A DNA stretch of 64,000 nt from Batillaria attramentaria (GCA_018292915.2 JACVVK020000480.1:385001-449000), one strand, 5' to 3'; shown: positions 23,286 through 35,135, counted from the first letter of the stretch. Numbers and translations are program-made. The notes: generated by a model not told the origin, from the letters alone.

Positions 23286-24388
23286 TGGCTAATGCAAAAT
23301 ACCCCTGGCTTATCTTCTGTGGCCGTCCCCAGAACTAAACGGTCTTGAGTGATAAGATTTGATGTCAGCATTTGGCAGTCCGTTGGTTTTTTGTATGCTA
23401 ACGGTTTGATCGGAACCGGGGAACACAACAAGAAACACACCACCACCACCTTTACCAACAACAGCCACAGCAACTATGTACAAAAAAAAAGAAAGCTCAA
23501 CAGTAAACCCCTACAAAATATTGAGCCAGATGGAACCAAGCCAGTTTTTTCCATATCCGATCGTATCTGACCTTTGATCGCGTATCGACAATAATTCTTC
23601 AAAGTACTTTTGCTGAGGAAACTACCGCTGTTGCTTTTTAACTTCACCCATTTTGACTCATGTCAAGCTAGGCAGACGATGACCCCCTACTCCCCCCCCT
23701 CCACTTCCGCCCCCCTCCCCCTCTCCCCCCCCCCCAAAAAAAAAAAAAATAAAAAAATCCCGGTTTAGCCATGAATGGAATAGCGCTGTAGGAGGAATTC
23801 TTCAGCCAAAGGCAGTGTCTGTTTCAGCTTTCTACGTCTTTGTCCCATGAATGTCTGATGACACGAGATCAAGTGGTGCGCTGCAACAGTAAAAAAAAAA
23901 AAAAAAAAAGAAAAAAAGAAAGAAAAAAAGACAACACGACCGCACTCTGGGGTCTGAACATGTCTCTGGGACAAACAAGTAAATATTTCAAACCTAATTC
24001 ACGCGCAATTGCTGCCCAAAGGCTTGCGGTGTCATTAATGCATAGCCTGGTGGCAATGTCAGGAGCAAAGGGATGTGAAAGGTCGTGAAAGGAAACAAAA
24101 CAAAAAAGTAGCTGCCGACATGTTTTTCTTCACTTGAATTATAGACTAGGGTAGTTGGGTGTGTGGTAGTTTAGAGGTTTAAAGTCTCGTATTCACTGCC
24201 AGGAGGAATTCAAAGGCGGAGGCAGTCTCGAGTCTGAATTGTGTTTGGGTCCTTAAAAACAACAACAACAACAACAACCAAACAACAACAACAACAACAA
24301 CAACAACTTAGGTATTGAGGTATTTGGTGGTGTTGTCTTTCGTACCCGGTGCCTGTTCGGATTTTGATGATTCTGTTTGTTTGATGAC

Positions 24389-24389
<1 letters not shown>
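23286..24389. other. No gene seen
   Basis: Contains C-run plus A-run sequence (23700-23757), an A-run (23890-23908) and CAA triplets (24259-24306). No exon or mobile-element signature is recognised. Confidence 0.4.
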
Positions 24390-24473
<84 letters not shown>

Positions 24474-24500
24474 TGAGTGCGTGCGTGCGTGCGTGCGTGA

Positions 24501-24551
<51 letters not shown>

Positions 24552-24588
24552 AGTGAGTGAGTGAGTGTGTGCGTGCGTGCGTGCGTGA

Positions 24589-24639
<51 letters not shown>

Positions 24640-24680
24640 AGTGAGTGAGTGAGTGAGTGCGTGCGTGCGTGCGTGCGTGA

Positions 24681-24730
<50 letters not shown>
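24390..24730. repeat. Higher-order GT array with regularly spaced GAGA/GTGC interruptions
   Basis: About 340 bp made of four GT tracts separated by three similar interruptions (GAGAGTGAGTGAGT followed by GCGTGCGTGCGTGAGTGCGT) near 24468, 24548 and 24637. The repeating block is about 85 bp, so it is a minisatellite whose unit contains a microsatellite. Confidence 0.95.
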
Positions 24731-24731
<1 letters not shown>

Positions 24732-24797
24732 AACTATATTTTTTCTGTTGTGAAGAACTTGCGAAAGTGTCTCGCCAGTTGACCTAATTTCATTTGT

Positions 24798-24974
24798 GGG
24801 GTGCCGGGATAGCCGAATGGTAGAGCGTTGGACTCTCAATGCTCGGATCGTGAGTTCGAATCCCGGCTGGGGCAAAATATTTACACTGGCCTTTTTCTCG
24901 TTGCCCGCGTCTCTGATATAGCCCTTACGTGGTGGGAAAGGACTGTTACTGAACTCCTAAACACCCACCCACCC
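24798..24974 (+). mobile_element. SINE family A copy 5, full length
   Basis: Head GATAGCCGAATGG, B box GAGTTCGAATCCC, body TCTGATATAGCCC and tail ACACCCACCCACC. A perfect 11-bp target duplication ATTTCATTTGT flanks it at 24787-24797 and 24975-24985. Confidence 0.96.
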
Positions 24975-25184
24975 ATTTCATTTGTATGTGCCATCTCATA
25001 CCACTCGTACACATAGTTCATGGATTCTGCATGTTTATTTCATCTTTTCAATGCCCCACAGTACGTCCTGAAATAAATGACTTAGACTTTCAGGCCGACG
25101 CTTCACCAGTTTGGCCACCCGACTGCCCCACAGAATAGAAAATGGCGAATGAGAAGTGTCACAAGAAATTATACTGCTGAACAG

Positions 25185-25362
25185 GGTGGGTGGGTGGGTG
25201 GGTGTTTGGAAGTTTAACGTCCTTTTCCACCACATAAGGGTGATATCAAAGACGGGGCAACGATGAAAAAGCCAGCACAATATTTGGCCCCAGCCGGGGT
25301 TCGAACTCACGACCCGAGCATTGGAAGTCCAACGCTCTACCATTCGACCACCGCGGCTCCTC
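25185..25362 (-). mobile_element. SINE family A copy 6, full length
   Basis: Minus-strand copy with all family blocks and a GGGT-repeat tail. A perfect 14-bp target duplication ATACTGCTGAACAG is at 25171-25184 and 25363-25376. The head has a changed A-box base (GGTCGAATGG). Confidence 0.96.
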
Positions 25363-25604
25363 ATACTGCTGAACAGAACAGAATTTGTGACCTAAGACTG
25401 GAATATTAGGCAGCATTGTCAGTCATGATCAACAGACATATTCATGTTCGACTTTCTTTGTTGTTGTTTTTTTTTGTACCAGCTCACCCCATTGTTTTCA
25501 ACTTTGATTGTTAAGTACAGCTGTCTTGTCCTACCCAGAACTTGAACAGTGTACACCTCACTGCCGTTGTTATAAATACACTTACACGTGACCATTCAAA
25601 TCTC

Positions 25605-25690
25605 TGCCTCTGTCTGTCTGTCTGTCTGCCTCTTTGTCTGTCTGCCTCTTTGTCTGTCTGTCTCTTTGTCTGTCTGTCTGTATTTCTCTC
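25605..25690. repeat. Imperfect (TCTG)n
   Basis: TCTG units with CCTCTT interruptions over about 85 bp. Confidence 0.9.
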
Positions 25691-25873
25691 TCTTACATAC
25701 ACGCACGCACGCATTTATTTCAAGAGTTTATCACAGGTACAAAACGTTTCATCCCGGCTGCAGCAAAACGGACAGACGAGTATCATATTCGTAGTCGTCA
25801 CCAGCCCTGATCTGCATAGTTAGTGGGGAAGCTAGCCATACCGCCGTCGGGTGGGGCGCTGACCTTAACACAG

Positions 25874-25905
25874 CCAATCACGCGTGTCACAGGGGTCACG
25901 TGACC
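25874..25905. promoter_or_regulatory. CCAAT box and palindromic E-box GGTCACGTGACC
   Basis: CCAAT at 25874-25878 and a perfect 12-bp palindrome at 25894-25905. The core GTCACGTGAC is the M-box/CLEAR-type site bound by MITF/TFE-class bHLH-Zip proteins in animals. No exon is recognised downstream, so function is inferred only from the motifs. Confidence 0.35.
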
Positions 25906-26099
25906 TCCTTGCGGTGTCCATCAGTCATAGACAGTGCAGCCGAGCCAGTCGATAATGAGCATGTCAGTACGTCTCGAGTGACTGATGATTACGCCAGCAC
26001 TCACTGACTTCATCGTTCGCAGTCCCAGTATACCGTGTTCACACCTTTCACAAAAATGTCAAACGAGTGCAAAACATTTATTCGTGTATGCACCCCCCA

Positions 26100-26445
26100 A
26101 AAACAACAACAACAACAACAACAAAAACAAACAAACAAACACCCGTCCCCCCCCCCCCCACACACACACACATACAAGTGCAAAGCATTTATTCCTGTAT
26201 GCACCCCAAACAAACAAACAAACAAACACCCCCCCCCCCCCCCCCCCCCCAAGAAAACAAAAACAACAACAACAAAACACCACCACCACCCCAAAAAAGC
26301 AACCAAACAACAACAACAACGACAACCCACCAAACCAAACCAAACCAAACCAAACCAAAACAAAACAAAACAACCATCCAACCAAACAAAACCAAACACC
26401 GAACAAACTAACCATCCAACCAACCAACCAACCAACAAACCTACA
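26100..26445. repeat. CAA/CCAAA/CCAAC-rich low-complexity tract with C-runs
   Basis: CAA and CAAA arrays, C-runs (about 26149-26159 and 26228-26250), then ACCAA and CCAAC arrays. It contains a visible duplication: TGCAAA(A/G)CATTTATTC(G/C)TGTATGCACCCC occurs at about 26069 and 26179. Long frames on both strands are homopolymeric. Confidence 0.92.
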
Positions 26446-26737
26446 AATGCGAGAGTTCGGAGGGACAACTGTGAGAAGTGCACCGGACTAGAGTGACTCA
26501 GTGAACATAATTGTATATTTCTCGTCTACATTCTGGACAAAATACAGGTACGACTTTGAACACCGTAGTCACCTCAGTGTTTCCGTCTGACTTTTACCAG
26601 CACATTCATTCTTCTACAGCAACATTACATTCTGCTTGTTGTCATCCCAAGTTTCCATTTTCCTTTTCATGTGTTTCTTCTTCTTTTCAGTAGTAGTAGT
26701 AGTGAGAGTAGCAATAGTAGCTGCAGCAGTAGTGGTG

Positions 26738-26912
26738 GATGGGGTGGGTGGGTGTTTAGGAGTTTAACGTCCTTCTCCACCATGTAAGGGTGATATCAAA
26801 GACGGTGCAACGAGAAAAAGGTCAGTACAAATATTTGGCCTCAGCCGGGATTCGAACACGCGACCCGAGGATTAAGAGTCCAACGCTCTACCATTCGGCT
26901 ATCCCGGCTGCC
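26738..26912 (-). mobile_element. SINE family A copy 7, in an (AGT)n tract
   Basis: Full-length minus-strand copy whose two sides are AGT triplets (26693-26735 and 26913-26931), so the target duplication is hidden in the microsatellite. Confidence 0.92.
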
Positions 26913-27437
26913 TAGTAGTAGTAGTAGTAGAAGGGGGTAGTGGTGGTGGTGGTTACCCATGTGAAGGCTAGAACAACTACAAATGTGACGAGTATACAGC
27001 ATCCGTGTCTTTCAGTGACGCTTAATACAATGGGTATCACTATCAGTGACTGCATTAGGCCGAAATCTGGACCCACGAAAGCTGAATCCTGGGAGAGTTC
27101 AGGGGGATTAGGTTGTCAACCTTAATGTGTCCAACGTCCGGCTGTTAATCCTCCTGGATCTTAGCTGGACAGCAACAACACCAGGGGTCGCTCTGGCCAT
27201 CGTTTCAGCAACGACAAACCCCCCAATCGGGAGGTAGGATGTGGACGCTGGCTGCCGCAGTCACTATGGTGTCGGGAGATGCTGCTGGTTTTCTGGAGTG
27301 GGGGAAGGCAGACAATAGGGCGAAGCGCCTGCTGCAGACGATCCTGTATTTTCCTTCCATTTTCCGGTGATCTGAAGCAGACATCTTCACGACTTTAGCA
27401 CGCCGCCCATTCAGTGCAACTGAGTGCACTCCCAATG

Positions 27438-27505
<68 letters not shown>
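27438..27505. repeat. (GT)n(GA)n microsatellite
   Basis: About 26 GT units followed by six GA units and a G-rich patch to 27540. Confidence 0.95.
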
Positions 27506-28083
27506 GCGGGGGAGGAACGGACGGGGTGGGGTGGAGGGGGATCTGGAGGCGCAACGGGTTAACTCTCTCCGAACGAACGGCCCTGCAGCGCACATCGGTT
27601 TCAGACGAACAGCCGCATTTTATGCTGATCGTGATTATTTTGTACAACATGACTAACAACAAAAATATTTAAGTTTGAAATGTGAAATTTCAGCCATAGC
27701 TGCATAAATATTTTAGTCAACTACCCTAAAGATTTCAAGTCTGTGTCTTATTTTGTTTTTTTTTTTAATGATTTTTTCTGAAACCTCACAAATCGGCCCA
27801 TCTAGAGTTGATGGCTGAGGAAAAATCGGTCCGTCTTGAATGAGTTAAGGGTTTGTCTCGAGACTGGTACATTGAGGGTTCGCTTCCCACCCCGAGAGGT
27901 CCAAAATATGTATCTAGACCTTTTCAAGTGCCGCCATTCTTGAAATCATTCTCACGCAGTAATGGCCCCAAACAGTACTCACCCATCGTTCCCCTTGTAA
28001 GAATGAGTAGTTTCCATTGAAACTTAATCTATTCATGAGAAAGTAACTTTGAGAAAAACTATAGCTTTCCTGTCCAAAATGTA

Positions 28084-28261
28084 GGGGAGCCGGAAAAGCC
28101 GAATGGTAGAGCGTTAGACTCTCAGTGCTTGGGTCGTGAGTTCGAAGCCCGGTTGGGGGGGGGGGGGGGGTATTTGTGCTGGATTTTTCATCGTTGCCCC
28201 GTCCTTGATATCACTCTTACGTGGTGGAAAAGGACGTTAAACCATTAAACACCCTCACAAC
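28084..28261 (+). mobile_element. SINE family A copy 8, full length with G-run
   Basis: Head AAGCCGAATGG, B box GAGTTCGAAGCCC, then a run of about 16 G where other copies have GGGGCCAAA. The 15-bp target duplication CCTGTCCAAAATGTA is perfect at 28069-28083 and 28262-28276. Confidence 0.96.
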
Positions 28262-28540
28262 CCTGTCCAAAATGTACGCTGACGTCATTTTGATACTATT
28301 GACGTGTAGCCAGACTCTGATTGACACGTCAGTGCAGTCAATCACTGTGCACCAGTACTTCGATAGACAAACCACACGTGTGGGATTGTCTGTCGCAGTG
28401 TGCGAGGGTTCCCTGGCGAAACGCCCTATCTCTCCTCTGTCTGTCTGTCGTTGGCAGTAAACCCTTGATTTGCTTGACAAACTAAGAGTGCGTTGGCATG
28501 AAGAATCAGAGGGCGTGGATCCGTGGTCTGTGGGCTAGGG

Positions 28541-28873
28541 TTTTTTTTTTTTTTTTTTTTTTTTGCTGCCCCAAATCTTTTGCCAGCTCTAGTGGCGTTT
28601 CTTCCAGGTCATGGCTGGAATCCACGGAGGGCTCGAAAGCTGGGACAATTTTTAAAAAAAGATTATGCATGATGATGAAGATGAGTATGATGGTAAGATG
28701 ATGCTATGGAGGTCCGTGTGGTTTGGGACTGCGGGACAGGGCCGCATTCCACGCTTCCTGGCATTAATATCCCGGTGATAACCAGGCCCGGGAACTACGG
28801 CACCTTGCTGCGCCGGCCACATCGTCAGAAGTGTCATACCAAGGGAAGCACCCCCAAAGTCGCACCCGTGAAG
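28541..28873 (-). mobile_element. SINE family B copy 1, truncated, invaded by SINE A
   Basis: Minus-strand copy: A-run tail (plus-strand T-run 28541-28563), then the family B blocks GGCAAAAGATTTGGGGCAGC, CATCATGCATAATC, CCTCCATAGCATCATCTTAC and GCGACTTTGGGGGTGCTTCC. The tRNA-like head is missing, and a SINE A begins at 28874. Confidence 0.92.
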
Positions 28874-29048
28874 TGGGGAGCCGGGGTGGCCGAACGGTAG
28901 AGCGTTGGACTTCCAATGCTCGGGTCGTGAGTTCGAATCCTGGCTGGGCCCAAATATTTGTGCTGGCTTTTTCATCGTTGCCCCGTCTTTGATATCACCC
29001 GTATGTGGTGGGAAAGGACGTTAAACCCCCAAACACCCACCCACCCAC
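28874..29048 (+). mobile_element. SINE family A copy 9, nested in SINE B
   Basis: Full-length copy flanked by TCGCACCCGTGAAG (28860-28873) and TCGCATTCGTGAAG (29049-29062), a 14-bp target duplication with two changes. The left copy matches the intact SINE B sequence, so the changes are in the right copy. Confidence 0.94.
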
Positions 29049-29062
29049 TCGCATTCGTGAAG

Positions 29063-29761
29063 CGGGTGAATGGGCTACATGTTAATTGTTGTCTTGCGTT
29101 TGAGAGAAACAAATCTCTAGAAATTACTACCAAACCGGAAAGGTCCATTGTATCAATAATAATTATATATAAGAATGGTAGGAGCCTGGAGCATATGAAA
29201 AAAGGATGAATCAAGAGGTATGTATGCAATTCCTCAGGAATAAAGTTTGCCTTGAGGTCTCTACGTCCCGAGCTAAATGGAACCAAACTGCGCTGACGTA
29301 AAGCTGATGTAGGGAAGGGTAATAATTTTACCTTGAGTGTTCTTTATAAACCAGGAAGCTTTTCTTACCACAAAAAAGAATGTAGCCCTGAGGTCTCAGT
29401 CTAAGTGTCCTTTTGGGGGAGAGAAAAACAAATTGAATACACTTCATTTCAGCTTTTTAGATCTAGCAGGGCAGGAAATGGTACTTTAACATATGACGCA
29501 GGTTCCTAACAACACCAGACACGCTGGTTTCGCCTCAAGGCTCCGTGGTGTATTCTCAAATAGGTAGGTGAAATGACATCACTTCAAGTGTTTGGGTCCC
29601 AATTAAGGAACGAACGAATGAACGAACTTGATTTCCCTAGGGTGTATTATTTGACGGAATGACTTTTCAATGGTCCGTTGAGAACGAAGAAAGAGTATGT
29701 CCCAACAGTATGTTATTCTACAAAATGGCTTTTGAAAGATCCACTGAAAACCGAGACAATG

Positions 29762-29765
<4 letters not shown>
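29063..29765. other. No gene seen
   Basis: Unique-looking, A/T-rich sequence. A faint internal similarity (TGACTTTTCAATGGTCCGTTGAGAA-like and TGGCTTTTGAAAGATCCACTGAAAA-like stretches near 29659 and 29724) suggests an old local duplication. Confidence 0.4.
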
Positions 29766-29819
<54 letters not shown>

Positions 29820-30054
29820 CCATGAACCTTTATTTTACAACAGTAAAGGCAGTTAACATTAAATAGTCATACCTGCCGTTGCTAAGAACTACAATTATCT
29901 AACTAATTAAAAAGAACAAGAGAAAAAGAAATAAGCGACACCCACCCACACAAAAAGAACGAAAAACGAGAACGGCAAAAAGAAACAGGCAAACAGACGA
30001 GTAAACAAATAAAGACCAAACAATAATAACAAGCAAACAAGGAAAGAGAAAAAT

Positions 30055-30105
<51 letters not shown>

Positions 30106-30135
30106 GAGAGATGAAATGATCCTTTATTTTTCAAG
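29766..30135 (-). mobile_element. Two retroposon 3' ends with (CT)n tails
   Basis: Plus-strand (GA)n tracts at 29766-29817 and about 30057-30110 are each followed by sequence that reads on the minus strand as TAAAATAAAGGTTCATGG and TTGAAAAATAAAGGATCATT running into (CT)n. Each has an AATAAA signal just before the tail, as at 6145 and 17185. The bodies are too diverged to classify. Confidence 0.6.
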
Positions 30136-30295
30136 GTACAGAAACGTTTCTTCAATCTTGTCCTTGCTAAGCTGCCGATCTTTCACCATTATATTAACAC
30201 TCACACACTTGCACATCTACACTTAACTAAATGCTGACAAACGCAATGCAAAACAAAAATTAAAACATAGTTCATGTGTCATGATTACAAAGGGC

Positions 30296-30634
<339 letters not shown>

Positions 30635-31059
30635 TGAGCCGACAAAACTATTTCTTTATGCATGACATACGCCTTCCCTCAGATCGAGTTTCCTGCCATG
30701 ATTATCGATTTCCTCTTGACTTGCAGCATCGACCTTCAATGCTCCCGTATTTTTTGTTGTTACAACCAGAAGTCGGCGACGTTAAATCTGGATACACTAT
30801 CTGGATACTGATATGGTAAATTAATGTAAGTAATTCACGATAATGAAGCCGTGATACAATGCTGTCCTATCGGTTCTTAATATCAGAAGTCAACGACCTT
30901 TAATCTTGATACACTATCCAGATACTAATTGGTTTCACGCTGCGAGAAATGCAAGTAATTCAATATACTGCAGTCATGTTGCAATGTTAAAGTATATATC
31001 CATAACCAGAGCTAGACTAGACTGAGACTTAGCCCTAGTCTCAAGACTTATAACGTCGG

Positions 31060-31173
31060 GACTGTCATAATAATAAATTATAGTAGGTCTTATAAAGCGC
31101 TAACAGTCTGCTCAAAGAACACTCAGTGCCCTACACACACACATTCTCACGCATACATAAAACATGAAACACT

Positions 31174-31263
<90 letters not shown>

Positions 31264-31540
31264 AGGTGGGGGTAGGGGGGTGGGGTGGTAGATGATACTG
31301 CAGATCATGTGCTATCTTGAATAGGTGAGTCTTTAGTTTTGACTTAAACTTTTGGAGGGTCTGGGTGTTCCTAGGGGAGGGACGCAGAGAATTCTATTCC
31401 TGGGGGGCACAGAGACTGAAAGAGCGCTCACCGAAAGTTTTGAGATTGAACTTGGGAACTTTTAGGAGCTTTTCTGATGAGGAGCGGAGAGTACGAGATG
31501 GTTCATAAGTAGTAAGCTTGTCGGAAAGATACTGAGGAAG
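31060..31540. mobile_element. AAT-ended dispersed repeat containing (GT)n
   Basis: ATAATAATAAATTATAGTAG, TCTTATAAAGCGCTAACAG and AACACTCAGTGCCCTACACA form a 3'-end-like block with the AAAGCGC word shared with L2-type tails. A GT tract follows (31177-31261), then AGGTGAGTCTTTAGTTTTGA, GGAGGGACGCAGAGAATTC and a further block to about 31540. This arrangement is common in mollusc and fish interspersed repeats. No coding part is seen. Confidence 0.6.
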
Positions 31541-32157
31541 CGTGCATTACCGTTCAGTCCGTGAAATAATCGTGAACTTTCCTAAGTCTCCATTTAGGCG
31601 TTTCGTACAAATCCTTCAGTCTCAGTTCATGCTAGTCTCGGGCTTACGTCCTAGTCGTTCTCCATGCATCATAATTAACACGACGAAAAATGTATTTGAC
31701 TATATGAAGGCGATACCAGCTATTTGATATACGTTGCTAGAAACCACTGGCATTTCAAACACTAACATTGTAAAATGCTCTGAATTGAAGTTTTAACTTT
31801 AAACCTCTGGCACTGTACCAGTTTGTTTTCAACGATAATATCACCAGCGATCCTTCATTTTCTCTTTCACAGACACAAGCAACCTTTCCAAATGTTCTTT
31901 GGGCTGTATAATTTATGTGTACTTTGAAATTTCGATGTCATTTAAATTGCAAGCCTTGATACCATCTCGAATAGAAGCCATGTGAATTCAGAAATGGCGT
32001 AGCCTAGTTTTATCGTCTGCTTGAAGTCCGATTCTCCATGTCTGTATGTGCGGAGATGATATCAGCGAACAAAAGTTTTTAAAATAACAAGATTTAGAGA
32101 GAATTGAGAGAATCACGTAATGTTTTGGTCAGGATTTGGCTATCAACAAGTGTTGAC
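31541..32157. other. No gene seen
   Basis: A/T-rich, unique-looking sequence with no repeats or splice-supported frames. Confidence 0.4.
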
Positions 32158-32522
32158 TGACCAGCTGAACCGAACACGCACGCTCACGTGAATCACACGC
32201 ATTCTCTCACACAGTGGACATAAATAGAGTACAGTCACGTGGTGCGAAGGGTCATATCAGCTATTTTAGTTTCGGAATTCAGAATTGATTTTTTCCCCTA
32301 GTTTTGTGGGCTGAACATTTCCAAAGCAGAGGGGGCGGAAGCCGGAGTACCCGGAGAGAACCCCCGACGGTCGGCCCGAATGAACGGTGTCACGCACGAG
32401 AAGGAAACATTCTATGCCCCGAATGGGACTAGAACCTGACCCCTCGCCTTGGTGGCGATGTCTTAACCACGAGACCACCGACCGCACTGTTGTCTGTGTA
32501 AAAAAAAAAAAAAAAAAAAAAA
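32158..32522 (-). mobile_element. SINE family C copy 2
   Basis: Minus-strand copy: CGAACACGCACGCTCACGTG, ATTCTCTCACACAGTGGAC, CACGTGGTGCGAAGG, TTCCAAAGCAGAGGGGG, then the tRNA-like head read in reverse (AGACCACCGACCGC near 32469, ACTAGAACCTGACCCC as diverged B box). A run of about 23 A follows at 32500-32522. Two CACGTG E-boxes are present, as in other C copies. Confidence 0.88.
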
Positions 32523-32587
32523 GCAGCAATAAAATATTGCAATAAAAGTTTACAGGCAGTGAGTGCCACAACGGTGATCCCCTCAGG

Positions 32588-32748
32588 CGTGACGTCTGTA
32601 ACCGCGCACTGACCATATTTCACGCGCCCGTCCCCCCCCCCGGGGGGCTGATGACGTGCAGGCAGTGTCTCGCGCCCCCCGCTCGCGCCCTGCACGCGAG
32701 ATAATGTAATTGTTTCATGATGGACGGGTAGGGACAGAACACTTTATA
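32588..32748 (+). promoter_or_regulatory. Candidate promoter with CRE-type and TATA-like motifs
   Basis: A CpG-rich patch holds TGACGTC (about 32589) and TGATGACGTG (about 32649); a TTTATAG TATA-like element lies near 32741. These precede an ATG at 32817 by a normal promoter-to-start distance. It is motif evidence only. Confidence 0.35.
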
Positions 32749-32816
32749 GCTCCCCACCCCCTCTCCCTTTACCCCCATACCCACCCTTCCCGTGTCCTGT
32801 GGTTTTTACCGACAAC

Positions 32817-32861
32817 ATGTCCCAGTCGGCAGATAACCTTAATTTGATGGCCGCAGCAAAA
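32817..32861 (+). CDS. Putative first coding exon of an unidentified gene
   Basis: ATG in good context (A at -3, GACAACATG) opens 15 codons reading MSQSADNLNLMAAAK and ends at a consensus donor GTAAGTGAT in phase 0. A TATA-like site and CRE-type motifs lie 70-230 bp upstream. If unspliced, the frame stops ten codons later after a basic KKKRPR stretch. I do not recognise the peptide and cannot find a second exon by eye, so product and even reality are uncertain. Confidence 0.35.
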
Positions 32862-33559
32862 GTAAGTGATAAGAAAAAGCGGCCGAGAAATTAGGTCGTT
32901 TATTAAACTAGCAGTCCCCAAAGGGCCGGCGAGGTTGGTGTAGAATCTCTTTATGTATGTCTAGACATTGTCTCGCATTTACCACGTGATAAGTCCACAA
33001 GGACTAGCCAATAGATTCAAGCGGTGCAATTTAAGCGACAGTTTTCTAGTGTTTTTACTGGTATTGTCAAGCTCCATATCTCTTGAGTAGGGAGATCAGA
33101 GTGCTGGACAAAAGGCTCGAGGACAACAGATAAAACAAATTCTTCAAATTAAATATAATTTTAAAGGGGCATCAACCCCTCTAAAACCAAATTTAATGCA
33201 AATTTTTCGTTCTGAGCTGTTCGTGGTATCTATCATCACACCACTTAAACACTTTGACAGTGACAGACTTTTTAATGCTGGCACTGAGCCAACAGAAGCG
33301 TACTCCATGACGCGGCGACCACACCGAGCGCTCCAGTAGTGTCATGTTCGACCGCTCGCGCAAGGTGTAAACAACGTGGTATCGTATTAAGAGCTGTACT
33401 AATGATCAAGATAGAGTACTTCGAACGTGCAGGCTCGTTCACGAGCAAAACTGTTCCCAAACATAAGTTGGCTTACCAAAGGTGGAATTAGCCCATTTAA
33501 TACATTTTATTTTATAGAGGAGAGCTTTTTTTCCCGTGTACCATTGTCTAATCGCGCGG

Positions 33560-33561
<2 letters not shown>
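32862..33561. other. No gene seen
   Basis: Unique-looking sequence, A/T-rich between 33120 and 33260. It could be intron of the putative gene starting at 32817. Confidence 0.35.
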
Positions 33562-33630
<69 letters not shown>

Positions 33631-33683
33631 CGTGAGTGTGTGCCAGCGTGTGTGTGTGTGTGTGCGTACGCGCGTGTTTGTAC

Positions 33684-33720
<37 letters not shown>

Positions 33721-33760
33721 TGCGAGTGCGCGCTCGCTCTGTGTGTGTGTGTGTGTCTCC
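33562..33760. repeat. Compound (GT)n, GC/GT-rich and (GA)n
   Basis: About 29 GT units (33562-33619), degenerate GTGC sequence, 16 GA units (33686-33717) and short GT (33741-33756). Confidence 0.95.
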
Positions 33761-34755
33761 CTCTGCGAGTGTCCATCGGTCTGACTAAGGGGCGTAACAA
33801 CCCAAGATGTCTGTATTGTCTCCCTTGAACCGGTGCACGCCGACTTAGTCTGCAGCGTCATACTGTGTTGTTTTCTTCCTCGACTTTCGTCGTGTCTTAC
33901 TGGTCTTCGTCATCGACTTTTGTGTGCCACGATATCTTTTCCTGACATAAAACTATAGTGCGGCTTTAATTTCCACCCCAATGCACTGAGTCGCCTACTG
34001 GCACTACTGTTTTCCTTCTCTGACAGTAAAAAAAACGTTAAAGGCTCTGTTATTTATCCCAGATTGACAATCGCCCAGATTCAGTGAACATGTCCCCCTC
34101 CTCATTTAACGACTCCGGTATACCGTGCTCGCGCAGCCGTGAAGGGCCAGCACCGTTCTTAAACCTCCTCGTGCTGTGATTGCGTTTCCCTCTCGATTGT
34201 CCAATCAGCATAAGTTGCTCTCCCGTCGCTGGGCAATAACGGTCTTCCTGTGGCAATTGGGGTCAGACGTAGCAGCACTGGAATCTGTTTTATTGTCACA
34301 AGACACAATAGTTCCCTCTCTGTCCGCGGAACAGCCTGTCCTGGATTGCGAACGGCGCTGAGTTCAACTGAAGTCTTTTATGGCAAGCGGAAAACGCGGA
34401 CAGTGTGAATGAATGGGACAGAAGGGATAAAATGAACGGCAGCAGCGCGGCTAAGAAATTTGTGGGAATATGCATGAACCGGTTTCCTGTTATCTAGAGG
34501 AAAAAGTCTGCCAAGTGTTAAATTCTGGTGCATAAATTGCGTGAGTACCATCACTTTTACCAGTTTAGAAACAGGAAACGGGAATAGTCCTTTCCAGCGC
34601 GAGCATGTCTAGCCAATCAGAAGAGAGGTCAAACTTCACTGCGGAAACCGGCTACCGGACATTAAAAAATTTTCATATTGCGAATCCAGTATCGTCAAAT
34701 CACATACGTTTACATTTTAATGCAGTAATTTTGTGTTTAAGAGGACAGCAGGGCT

Positions 34756-34757
<2 letters not shown>
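33761..34757. other. No gene seen
   Basis: Contains CCAAT-type words (TCCAATCAGC near 34200, AGCCAATCAG near 34612) but no recognisable exon. Confidence 0.4.
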
Positions 34758-34798
<41 letters not shown>

Positions 34799-34903
34799 AT
34801 TGTAGGCTCTAAACGTTTCACAAAGTGATACTTAACATCGATATAATTTATAAAAAAACTGAAATATTCTATACATGTCTGGCAAACACATGAAGCAATA
34901 ACC

Positions 34904-34960
<57 letters not shown>
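34758..34960 (-). mobile_element. L2-type tail (AAT)n with adjacent (CA)n
   Basis: Plus-strand AAT triplets (34758-34797) followed by ACATTGTAGGCTCTAAACG read on the minus strand as a TAGAGCCTACAATGT-(ATT)n end, as in LINE/SINE 3' tails. A CA tract lies at 34902-34960. Confidence 0.55.
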
Positions 34961-35040
34961 GTCATGCTATGCTGCACTCAAACCGGTTACGACCCGTCAC
35001 AGGGATACCAGATCTCTCGGTCAGAGGGACAGACTCGGGT

Positions 35041-35135
35041 GAGTGAGTGAGTTTTTAGGGCTTAAAGCCGCGCAAGCCACAAAGACTAATTCGCGGCTGA
35101 GTGTGCCTGCACTACATAAAAAAACAACAACAAAA
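35041..35135 (+). repeat. Dispersed repeat family E, copy 1
   Basis: GTGAGTGAGTTTTTAGGGCTTAAAGCCGCGCAAGCC and CAAAGACTAATTCGCGGCTG match the block at about 62000-62065 (TTAGTGCTTAACGCCGTGCA, CAAAGACTAATTCGCGGCTA). Only this head of under 100 bp is shared, then the copies diverge. Confidence 0.75.

Noticed and set aside
24210..24875. Long His-Thr frame of 221 residues
   Set aside because: It is a translation of CA/GT microsatellite plus part of a SINE; no coding evidence.
28890..28945. tRNA genes in the SINE heads
   Set aside because: A and B boxes are present but acceptor arms do not pair and each is followed by the shared SINE body; they are retroposons, not tRNA genes.
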